Below are positions 1-6,552 of a stretch of DNA of 64,000 nucleotides, in pieces (position 1 is the stretch's first letter; each line of letters starts with the position of its first letter). The notes beneath the pieces were generated by a model. The model ran no database searches. It saw only the letters and a list, made by a program, of their open reading frames with translations, and was not told where the DNA came from. Origin of the DNA: CBDDKZ01 sp965230415 (lineage in GTDB: Bacteria; Bacteroidota; Bacteroidia; Cytophagales; JAAEPT01). The position numbers and the translations under genes are program-made. The stretch covers positions 4,774,001 through 4,838,000 of the forward strand of contig CBDDKZ010000005.1 in NCBI GenBank assembly GCA_965230415.1, given 5' to 3'.

Positions 1-2
1 AA

Positions 3-128
3 TTCAAAAATTACGATGGTTTGATCTGCAATTACTACGCAGTTCATAACTGTATTGAAATGATTGATGCCAATGGCTTAGTAATTGATTCAAACGTTTT
101 AGCGCACGAACATACAAGTAACAAATAA
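3..128 (+). CDS. C-terminal end of an unknown protein (5' truncated by window)
   Basis: An open frame enters from the window edge and runs 41 codons to a TAA at 126-128, ending LAHEHTSNK. I recognise no family. Its stop lies inside the leader (AATAAGGAG) of the next gene, so the two are probably co-transcribed on the + strand. Only the tail is visible, so no function can be proposed. The reading frame is supported by its uninterrupted length to the edge and by tight spacing to the downstream gene. Confidence 0.5.
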   Translation, partial: FKNYDGLICNYYAVHNCIEMIDANGLVIDSNVLAHEHTSNK

Positions 129-132
129 GGAG
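116..132 (+). repeat. Leader element, related copy (AAGTAACAAATAAGGAG)
   Basis: This lies directly before the ATG at 137 and supplies a strong Shine-Dalgarno (AAGGAG). It resembles the leader at 1287-1305 (AAGTACCAAATAAGGAG). It is one of five related leader sequences in the first 3 kb. Confidence 0.5.
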
Positions 133-136
133 AAAA

Positions 137-373
137 ATGAAAACAATGACACCCTTAGAATTCTATGGAAAAATAGAAAAAGAAAAGAACAGATTGATCA
201 CAGTTTGCATGAGTAAGAGTGTACATAGCAAAACACTAGAAGCTGCATTTAGCGCCGAGCCAGGACATTTACCTGATGAAATTAGTGGCGCTAAAGTAGT
301 CCATTCAGAGAGCAACACTGATATAGGGGTGTTAATATATGACAACAGCTGTGAAATGATTATAATAAACTAA
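137..373 (+). CDS. Small unknown protein, 78 aa
   Basis: A 78-residue protein with no signal peptide, membrane segment or motif I recognise. The AAGGAG at 127-132 sits five bases before the ATG, which is unusually good for this phylum and fixes the start. It reads as a compact mixed alpha/beta protein with two Cys. It sits between an unknown truncated gene and a tail-collar-like membrane protein, all on the + strand, and ends just before a repeated leader element. It may be a small partner or immunity-type protein of the neighbouring gene, but nothing in the sequence shows this. Confidence 0.6.
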   Translation: MKTMTPLEFYGKIEKEKNRLITVCMSKSVHSKTLEAAFSAEPGHLPDEISGAKVVHSESNTDIGVLIYDNSCEMIIIN

Positions 374-376
374 TCA

Positions 377-396
377 AAGCACCTAAAAATGAGAGC
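377..396 (+). repeat. Leader element type A, copy 1 (AAGCACCTAAA..)
   Basis: AAGCACCTAAAAATGAGAGC here matches 2376-2395 at 18 of 20 positions. It lies between the 78-residue gene and the collar-like gene. It contains an ATG (389) in frame with the downstream gene, but a TAA follows after six codons (407-409). Confidence 0.55.
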
Positions 397-421
397 AATA
401 CTATATTAATTGAAAACTCAT

Positions 422-1282
422 ATGAGCACACCTAACAAAAATTCAAATCGCAATTCATCTGTCCAGGTAGCGAAAATAAATAAATGGCAAGCTATAATTG
501 TAGCAGCCATTACGGCCACAGTATCTATATCAGTAGCGTTAATAACTACGCAATTTAAGTTGGAGGATAAAGTAAATAGTAATCAAGTTGATCAAACAGT
601 TCAAAAAAAAGTTACAGCTGAGGCAATAAGGCTTACAAATAAAGATTTGGATTCAATATCTCAAAGATTAAGGGATAAATACATCGATGAAATAACAGAA
701 AAAATGACCAATCAGGGAAAAGATGAACAAATTAATAAATCCCCTATTGGATCGATTATTTCATCAGTTGTCCCTTATGAGCAATTCATGAGATTAAACA
801 AGTTTAATTTGAATAATACGATTTCGAAAAACATTTGGGCACCTTGTGATGGTAGAAACGTTTCGGGCTCAGATTACAGTCACTTTAATTCTAATGTCCC
901 AGATTTGAGAGGTGTTTTTTTGCGAGGACTGAACCAACTTTATCAAAATAATAAAGGAGCTGGTAACATTAAACTTGACCAATTAGATATTAATAACACA
1001 AGGAGTGCTGGTAGTTTCCAAGCTGAATCTACAAAATTACCAAATAGTGGATTTAAGATTTCATATGAAGGTGAACATACCCACAAATACCAAATTAAGT
1101 TTATAGGTGGAGAAGAAGGTGAAATAGCATGGGAAAAGAACAAGGCCAAGAGAAAAACTGAAGAACGAACTACTAAACCATCAAATAAACACAATCATTC
1201 TGTAACTGGTGGAGATAAAGAAACTAGACCCAAAAATGTGGCAGTATACTACTATATTAAGATAAATGAATCTCAATATTAA
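422..1282 (+). CDS. Membrane-anchored phage tail-collar-like protein
   Basis: The 286-residue protein has one N-terminal membrane helix (about residues 20-45) and a polar, probably coiled-coil stretch (50-110). Its C-terminal half has the hallmarks of tail-collar/tail-fibre tip domains: WAPCDGRNVSGSDY, then VPDLRGVFLRG, and near the end ETRPKNVAVYYYIKIN, with several His-rich loops (EHTHKY, KHNHSV). In phages such domains sit on receptor-binding tail fibres; a membrane-tethered version is not standard tail structure. I chose ATG 422; a TTG at 410 is an in-frame alternative. No other phage structural genes are nearby. A YwqK-like lipoprotein follows directly. The function is unknown and the family call rests on motif recognition. 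Confidence 0.65.
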   Translation: MSTPNKNSNRNSSVQVAKINKWQAIIVAAITATVSISVALITTQFKLEDKVNSNQVDQTVQKKVTAEAIRLTNKDLDSISQRLRDKYIDEITEKMTNQGKDEQINKSPIGSIISSVVPYEQFMRLNKFNLNNTISKNIWAPCDGRNVSGSDYSHFNSNVPDLRGVFLRGLNQLYQNNKGAGNIKLDQLDINNTRSAGSFQAESTKLPNSGFKISYEGEHTHKYQIKFIGGEEGEIAWEKNKAKRKTEERTTKPSNKHNHSVTGGDKETRPKNVAVYYYIKINESQY

Positions 1283-1286
1283 CAAT

Positions 1287-1305
1287 TAAAGTACCAAATA
1301 AGGAG
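1287..1305 (+). repeat. Leader element type B, copy 1 (TAAAGTACCAAATAAGGAG)
   Basis: The first 12 bases (TAAAGTACCAAA) recur at 2910-2921, again directly after a stop codon. This copy carries the AAGGAG ribosome binding site for the ATG at 1312. A TAACAATTAA just upstream (1280-1289) also recurs at 2605-2614. Confidence 0.5.
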
Positions 1306-1311
1306 TAGATT

Positions 1312-2304
1312 ATGAGCAAGTATTTAATATGGACGTTAACTATTTTTATTGTTCTCACAAGTATTTCATGTAGAAAAAAGTTCAAGGATCGACCTAAACG
1401 TAAAACCACAAATAATAAGTTGGTATTAGAAAATATTGTGGTAAATCAGGACAAAGGTAAAGAAATGCAAACTTTTGTTTCCTATTATAATGAAGATTGG
1501 GTTAAATGTGATGAATCAAAGGCAATGTATAAACGTTATATTAACCCTACTAATGACCCGAATTTATTCAGAATGCGCGATTATTATATTTCGAATAAAC
1601 AGTTGCAATGGGAAGGATATTGTCTAGATACAATTAAATACCTAACAATAGGTGCATACGTCATATATTACGAAAATGGTAATATTCAAGAATCTGGGAG
1701 CTTAACGGACAACCAATTAAATGGCTCATATGTTGAATATGATTCCTTGGGAACAAAAATATTAGAAGCAAATTATGTCAATGACAAATTAGAAGGGCCG
1801 TTACAAGAATATTACAGTAATGGAAAACTAAAATCAGACTATTTTTATAAAAACGGTTTAAAAGAAGGGACCTGCAAATGGTTTTATGAGAATGGACAAA
1901 TAAGTGAAATTGGTGATTATAAAGCTGATAAACTCGAAGGTTCTTTCCTTGCATATAACATCCAAGGAACAAAGATTTACGAGGGCCAATATGAAAATGA
2001 TAAGCGTTCTGGGTTAGCTGTTTGGTATTACGATAATGGGGGAATTAAAGAAAAGTCTTGGTGGAAAGATGGCTTAACTCATGGTTATATGTCATTTTAT
2101 AACGAGTCTGGAACACTGATTTCTGAAGGTAAATATAAAAATGATGAAAAGATTGGGTTATTTAGATTTTATTATGATAACGGTAATTTAAAAGAAGAAA
2201 GTCATTGGAAAGATGGCTTACCTCATGGTATTGTAAAGCATTATTACATCTCTGGTAGTTTGAAGTATGAAGGTAGATTTGTTAATGGTGAAGCGGTTCA
2301 ATAA
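1312..2304 (+). CDS. YwqK/MORN-like repeat lipoprotein
   Basis: A 330-residue probable lipoprotein: a hydrophobic leader ends at SISC (Cys20). From about residue 110 to the end it is built of tandem ~23-residue units such as YYENGNIQESG, YYSNGKLKSDY and FYENGQISEIG, alternating with KDGLPHG-type turns. This is the pattern of YwqK-family, MORN-like repeat proteins, some of which are annotated as antitoxins. Such repeats give long beta-hairpin surfaces. The start is fixed by AAGGAG six bases before the ATG. It follows the collar-like membrane protein by 29 bp and is probably co-transcribed. An antitoxin role is only the family label; no toxin is recognisable next to it. Confidence 0.8.
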   Translation: MSKYLIWTLTIFIVLTSISCRKKFKDRPKRKTTNNKLVLENIVVNQDKGKEMQTFVSYYNEDWVKCDESKAMYKRYINPTNDPNLFRMRDYYISNKQLQWEGYCLDTIKYLTIGAYVIYYENGNIQESGSLTDNQLNGSYVEYDSLGTKILEANYVNDKLEGPLQEYYSNGKLKSDYFYKNGLKEGTCKWFYENGQISEIGDYKADKLEGSFLAYNIQGTKIYEGQYENDKRSGLAVWYYDNGGIKEKSWWKDGLTHGYMSFYNESGTLISEGKYKNDEKIGLFRFYYDNGNLKEESHWKDGLPHGIVKHYYISGSLKYEGRFVNGEAVQ

Positions 2305-2375
2305 AATTAATGAGATAAACTGGAAACAGCATATTGATTATGTACGCATTGAGAGGGTGGCCATAAACATCAAGT

Positions 2376-2395
2376 AAGCACCTAAATAGGAGAGC
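2376..2395 (+). repeat. Leader element type A, copy 2 (AAGCACCTAAATAGGAGAGC)
   Basis: Matches 377-396 at 18 of 20 bases. It supplies a TAGGAG ribosome binding site for the GTG at 2397. Confidence 0.55.
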
Positions 2396-2396
2396 T

Positions 2397-2603
2397 GTGT
2401 TGCGGATAATTAAGAGAAAGAAAATAAAAGAACAGATGGAGCTTTGCACTGTTTCTTTTCCGCTAAATGATGGGAGGGTCTTAAAGATCAAACAGTTTAA
2501 GGCCAAAGACGGCAGGGTGTACATGTATGACAAAGGGAAACCAGGTAAGCTTATTTCTGCACCTCTTCACCATGTTTATGGAAGCACAAAAACCAATAAT
2601 TAA
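2397..2603 (+). CDS. Small basic unknown protein, 68 aa
   Basis: A GTG start (or TTG at 2400) directly follows a good TAGGAGAG ribosome binding site inside a repeated leader element. The protein is Lys/Arg-rich, with an N-terminal RKKIK stretch and a short KFKAKDGRVYMYDKGKPGK-like beta-rich middle. I see no known domain. The start is the least certain point; an internal ATG (2436) would leave about 55 residues. It sits between the repeat lipoprotein and another small unknown gene, all on the same strand. Confidence 0.5.
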   Translation: MLRIIKRKKIKEQMELCTVSFPLNDGRVLKIKQFKAKDGRVYMYDKGKPGKLISAPLHHVYGSTKTNN

Positions 2604-2624
2604 GTAACAATTAACCAGTAAATC

Positions 2625-2909
2625 ATGGAAACAGAAATAACGAATTACATTGTCAAAGTAGATGACAAAGAGTACAAACCCTCGGATTTCATAGAAGCTC
2701 ACCCAGAATTAAGCGGTGCTTTTAATCAATTATATGGCATAGTAAATAATAATGTAAGGATCAATTCAGAAAGAGGTAACAACGATTATTTCCAAATGAT
2801 TAATGAAAACACTCAAGGTGTACTAATATTTAATATCCCCAATAATGGTCGTCCTTATCTTGAATATTTAGGCGAATTTGATGAACAAATTATTAGTATA
2901 TTGTTGTAA
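2625..2909 (+). CDS. Small acidic unknown protein, 94 aa
   Basis: A 94-residue protein beginning METEITNYIV with no signal or membrane segment. It looks like a small mixed alpha/beta fold ending in a hydrophobic strand (EQIISILL). TAACAATTAA at 2605-2614, shared with the leader of the repeat lipoprotein, precedes it. It is the last recognisable gene of the accessory cluster. It is immediately followed by another copy of the type B leader element (2910), which leads into no obvious gene. I recognise no family. Confidence 0.55.
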   Translation: METEITNYIVKVDDKEYKPSDFIEAHPELSGAFNQLYGIVNNNVRINSERGNNDYFQMINENTQGVLIFNIPNNGRPYLEYLGEFDEQIISILL

Positions 2910-2930
2910 TAAAGTACCAAAAATAGAGGG
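2910..2930 (+). repeat. Leader element type B, copy 2, without a following gene
   Basis: TAAAGTACCAAA is identical to 1287-1298 and is again placed directly on a stop codon. The only ATG nearby (2944) opens a six-codon frame, so this leader seems to have lost, or never had, its gene. Confidence 0.45.
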
Positions 2931-3051
2931 TATAAATAAAAGAATGTTACATTATGTTAAATAGAATTGAGGTCATACTCAATCAACCTTTAGGGTAGAC
3001 GTATGCTTAAATTTTGGCACCTATTGTTTACAAGCATCAAAAATCACAAGG

Positions 3052-3084
3052 CCTGAGATTCCCGTATTTCAAATTAATCTGTAC
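3052..3084 (+). repeat. 33-bp imperfect direct repeat, copy 1
   Basis: Matches 3229-3261 at 27 of 33 positions, sharing CCTGAGA, TATTTCAAA and CTGTAC blocks. The copies are offset by 177 bp in gene-free DNA. Confidence 0.6.
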
Positions 3085-3228
3085 TTAACACCATATATCG
3101 AGATATAGAGAACTTACAAATCACAGGACCGTCGTACCGCTAAAATATATTCTCGGTTAAATGTATGCATGAAATATCTGTCAAAGTTATGGGTGGCCGG
3201 ACCACCCAAAGTCTGTAAAATTCTGAGC

Positions 3229-3261
3229 CCTGAGAATCACATATTTCAAAACAAGCTGTAC
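3229..3261 (+). repeat. 33-bp imperfect direct repeat, copy 2
   Basis: Partner of 3052-3084 with six mismatches. It lies 22 bp after the GGGTGG/CCACCC hairpin. Confidence 0.6.
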
Positions 3262-3608
3262 AATTATCCAGCTATTGAAAAATATGAAAAACTTTGTCTG
3301 ACAAATAAAATAACATCAGTCACGATAGCTATAGTGATTAACATCGGTTTGAGTTCGCACACTGTGTCAGATACCAGCTATAGAACTAACGTTCTCATTC
3401 AGCTGCGCAGTCCAAGAATTGTTCTTATGATAAATGCTCCGCAAGCTCCGTATTACGTAAAGCGCTATAATTGTTGTATAATATATATTATGATAAATAA
3501 AGCCTTTCCAAACTCCCCGTACCAATTCATTATTCCTCCCCTTGTGCTTTGCTTGATATTACCCCGGCGTCTCCACAAATACCTTCAACCAAACTTTTAC
3601 CCTACACG

Positions 3609-4649
3609 CTATAATTTCACAAAGCGCTTCGTGTACACTTTCTCACCGTCTGCAATCAGCAGTAAGTAGATGCCGCTTTTTAATGTCAACACCTCAAGTG
3701 TGTATTCATCTCGATTTTCGAGTCGCGCCGTTTGTAGCACTTGTCCACGTGTGTCCAGGATTTTAATGGCGCCGGCCTTGGAAGCTATTTCATCCAGGCT
3801 CACGTGCATAGTTGATCCAACCGGATTAGGATGTATTTTGAGGCGATCATCGTTTGCTTGCGCTGTGATACTAGTCGGACAATTTTCTGTACAAATGTAA
3901 GTCAGTACTTTTAATTGGTTTATTGCCCACCCGGGTCCGCCGGCATCGCTGGCAGCTGCATGGAAAGCAAATCGAAACGTCGTGGTGTCTTTTAGGAAAT
4001 CATTATCGATTTTTTGCGTGTGCTTTTTCTTTACCGGGAATTCCTGAAAATGAAACGCCGTGTAAAACCATTCCTGATTGTCCACTCCCGTAAATTGATG
4101 TACATCATGCGACCATATGCCATTGCATTGATTGATATTAAATTCCTCACAACGTTCGTAAAATGCGAATGCCCCATTACTTGTATTTGCTAAGGTATCG
4201 AAGTCATTTTCATCCTGTTCTTTGAAAAGTACGGTAGCGAAATTGTCACCGTTGATATTAAATTGATGTTTAAAACCGAGGTAATAATTCCAAACGCTGT
4301 AGAAAGTAGAATTAGGAAAATGATCATCATACCAGGGAAAGTCGTTAGTGTCCCCTACCAACATGGTATTTGGTATTCTTAAGTCAAAGTAATGATCGCC
4401 TTCTCGTACGTTTGTACTAGCCGTGTCTGTTAGAAGCGACCAGCTGGAATCGTGGTTTGTCAGGCCTTCCTTTCCTGCTGTTGTCCGGGCCCAAATGGAA
4501 TTTTCCGCTAAGACGATGAACTCCGAATGCGCTTCTTCAAATGTTAAAATAGTGTCTATCGGAAATACACCACTTCCGTCAAAGTACTGTGCTTGTGTAC
4601 TGCAAAAAGCAATTAAATAAATAAGTGCAAAGCCAATTTTAGTTTTCAT
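3609..4649 (-). CDS. T9SS-sorted secreted protein of unknown function
   Basis: A 346-residue exported protein. The ATG at 4649 gives a clean signal peptide (MKTKIGFALIYLIAF...) with cleavage expected after TQAQ; an upstream in-frame start at 4700 would bury it. The body (residues ~20-260) is a Trp/Tyr/Phe-rich beta domain with a Cys pair (CEEFNINQCNG) that I cannot assign. The last ~75 residues are a type A T9SS sorting domain: IHPNPV, IKILDTRGQVLQ, LKSGIYLLLI, KRFVKL. It is therefore predicted to cross the outer membrane through the Por secretion system and be attached or released at the surface. A single-gene unit, with the phosphorylase-like gene ending upstream of it. Confidence 0.85.
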   Translation of the reverse strand: MKTKIGFALIYLIAFCSTQAQYFDGSGVFPIDTILTFEEAHSEFIVLAENSIWARTTAGKEGLTNHDSSWSLLTDTASTNVREGDHYFDLRIPNTMLVGDTNDFPWYDDHFPNSTFYSVWNYYLGFKHQFNINGDNFATVLFKEQDENDFDTLANTSNGAFAFYERCEEFNINQCNGIWSHDVHQFTGVDNQEWFYTAFHFQEFPVKKKHTQKIDNDFLKDTTTFRFAFHAAASDAGGPGWAINQLKVLTYICTENCPTSITAQANDDRLKIHPNPVGSTMHVSLDEIASKAGAIKILDTRGQVLQTARLENRDEYTLEVLTLKSGIYLLLIADGEKVYTKRFVKL

Positions 4650-4802
4650 TTTCCAAAAAGTTTTAGTTGCTGTAAAAGATTTGCCAGAAATATAGGACAT
4701 AAATAGTTAGAAGACACCCAAATGACTAACTCTTTTCACCCGAAGCGTATAAAATCTTCCCTTCGCTATACGATTACTGGAAAAAACACAAACACATTCC
4801 TC

Positions 4803-4826
4803 CCCCGGATTACATTAAACCCGGGG
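4803..4826 (-). terminator. GC-rich hairpin after the phosphorylase-like gene
   Basis: CCCCGG (4803-4808) pairs with CCGGGG (4821-4826) just past the stop of the gene ending at 4837. There is no clean T-tract, so its role as an intrinsic terminator is uncertain. Confidence 0.4.
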
Positions 4827-4836
4827 CAAGAACTAA

Positions 4837-6483
4837 TTATACTATAGCTAAGTGCTCAGCGTACTGGTAGTTGTACAGCTCTTCGTAGTACTGATGCGCC
4901 ATACGTCCCGATTCGAAGAAAGGAAAGATGTCGTTCATACTATTTTTCATCATCTCGAGCCACTTTTCCGGTTGGTCATAGTAAGTTGGTAATACTCGTT
5001 CTTTTAACACCTGTATCAGTCTTTCCGAATCTGCCTGGTCTTGCTCATCGACCGATGAAAAACCATTATGTGAAGGTATAATAAAGGAGTTATGACCATC
5101 TTTTGCGTATTCAGGCATCCATCCGTCGTTGATACTCAGGTTGATAGCGCCGTTCATGGCCGCCGTTATGCCGCTCGTACCCGATGCTTCTCGTGTGATG
5201 CGTGGCGTGTTGAGCCATATGTCCGCACCCTTTTTGATTTTGGTACTCAGGTCCAGCTCATAACCGATAAGCACGGCACAGTTTTTATGGGTGTAAGTGA
5301 TATCTATCAATTTATTAAACAAACGAACGCCTGTCTCATCTTTGGGATAAGGCTTTCCTGCCCAGATGATTTGAACGGGATATTTGGTATCGGCCATTAA
5401 TTCTAGGAAAGTATAGAAATTGCGCGTTATTAATTCCGGACGTTTGTAACCGGCAAATCTTCGTGCCCAAACGATGGTGAGCACATTTTCATCAAAAAGG
5501 TCCCCTTCTTGCAGGGCTACCTCTTTGAACAATTTTCTTTTGAGTTTCCGCTTTCTCGCCAATAATTGCTCATCTTTGCCGCTTTTCAGGTGTTCGGCTA
5601 AATCCTTATCTTGCCAGTAGTTCTTGTTTTGCGAGTTGGTGATCCCCAAAATATGATCGGCGGGTACCACGTCTTTCCACATATCCTGAGCGATTTCTTT
5701 GTGCAATTGCGATACGGCATTGGCCTTTTTACACATGCGTAATGCAGCCGGTGTACAGCCCATCATTGCGCCATTTTCACCGGTAATTCGGTGTACTTCT
5801 TCCGCTGACAGCCCGGAGAAGTAGTTCATGCGAAACAACATATCGAAATCGTATTCAAAATTACCGGCTTTTTCCGGTGTATGGGTGGTAAACACCACCT
5901 GAGATTTTAACTTATCCAGGTCCTGGTGTTTGTGGTACAGGTGAAACGTCAATGGCAGCGCATGTGCTTCGTTCATGTGGTAAATGTCGATATCACCGAC
6001 CTTTTCCAGCATTTTGGCCCCTCCTGCTCCCAGCACTATTTCCTGGGCCACACGGGTACTGTGGTTGGGGTCGTAAAGACTGTGTGATATGGTGCGCGAC
6101 AGGTAATCGTTTTCGTTGATATCGGTGGTCAGGAAGTAGATAGGTGCCGTACCAAAGATCTCAGGTTTCAGGTAATAGGCGCGTACCAATACCGGTTTGT
6201 TGTGTATCACTACTTCTACGGTAATACCGGTATCTTCCAGGAAGGAATAGTATTTTTGGATGTACCTCGTTTCCATGTGAGCATTCTCGCCCCTTACCTG
6301 ATCGTAGTACCCGTATTTCCAAAGCATGGTGACTCCTACCAGGTTTTGCTTAAGCTCGTAGGCCGATCGCATGTGTGAGCCGGCGAGAAAGCCAAGTCCT
6401 CCCGAATAGGTTTTAAGTGTTTGATCTATGGCAATTTCCATAGAAAAATAGGCTACTTTGGTGCTGTAAGATTCTGATGACAT
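4837..6483 (-). CDS. Alpha-glucan phosphorylase-like GT35 protein lacking the PLP lysine
   Basis: A 548-residue protein of the short alpha-glucan phosphorylase type (GT-B fold), starting VAYFSMEIAID and containing YSGGLGFLAGSH, MNEAHALPL, FTTHTPEKAG and WARRFAGYKRPEL. Family members release glucose-1-phosphate from glycogen or maltodextrin using PLP bound to a lysine in EASGTxxMKxxxNG. Here that segment reads EASGTSGITAAMNG, placing Thr440 (codon ACG) where the lysine is expected. Either this clade has a different mechanism or substrate, or the enzyme is inactive as a phosphorylase. It follows ppc by about 70 bp on the same strand. The fold is confident; the reaction is not. Confidence 0.8.
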   Translation of the reverse strand: MSSESYSTKVAYFSMEIAIDQTLKTYSGGLGFLAGSHMRSAYELKQNLVGVTMLWKYGYYDQVRGENAHMETRYIQKYYSFLEDTGITVEVVIHNKPVLVRAYYLKPEIFGTAPIYFLTTDINENDYLSRTISHSLYDPNHSTRVAQEIVLGAGGAKMLEKVGDIDIYHMNEAHALPLTFHLYHKHQDLDKLKSQVVFTTHTPEKAGNFEYDFDMLFRMNYFSGLSAEEVHRITGENGAMMGCTPAALRMCKKANAVSQLHKEIAQDMWKDVVPADHILGITNSQNKNYWQDKDLAEHLKSGKDEQLLARKRKLKRKLFKEVALQEGDLFDENVLTIVWARRFAGYKRPELITRNFYTFLELMADTKYPVQIIWAGKPYPKDETGVRLFNKLIDITYTHKNCAVLIGYELDLSTKIKKGADIWLNTPRITREASGTSGITAAMNGAINLSINDGWMPEYAKDGHNSFIIPSHNGFSSVDEQDQADSERLIQVLKERVLPTYYDQPEKWLEMMKNSMNDIFPFFESGRMAHQYYEELYNYQYAEHLAIV

Positions 6484-6552
6484 GATTGTAAGCGTTTGTT
6501 TCTTTTTTATTAAATTAATTTTAGTGAATTAAGGAGCTACTTAGGCGACCTG

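Larger units (their letters stand above)
2931..3608. other. Gene-free stretch with decayed repeats
   Basis: About 680 bp hold no gene I can defend. They contain a 33-bp imperfect direct repeat (3052-3084 and 3229-3261), a short perfect hairpin GGGTGG-CCGGA-CCACCC (3191-3207), and further partial similarities such as TATGATAAAT at about 3427 and 3490. It looks like the decayed end of the accessory cluster. Confidence 0.5.

Noticed and set aside
422..1282. Prophage remnant, suggested by the tail-collar domain.
   Set aside because: No other phage structural, lysis or integrase genes are in the window, and the domain is fused to a membrane anchor.
1..2930. Integron-like gene cassette array, suggested by small unknown genes behind repeated leaders.
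   Set aside because: No integrase is visible, the repeats are short and lie at ribosome binding sites, and no palindromic attC-type structure with RYYYAAC/GTTRRRY cores was found.
3169..3669. A 166-codon open frame on the + strand.
   Set aside because: It reads into the 3' end of the T9SS gene on the other strand, has no recognisable domain or leader, and covers repeat-bearing gene-free DNA. Treated as chance.
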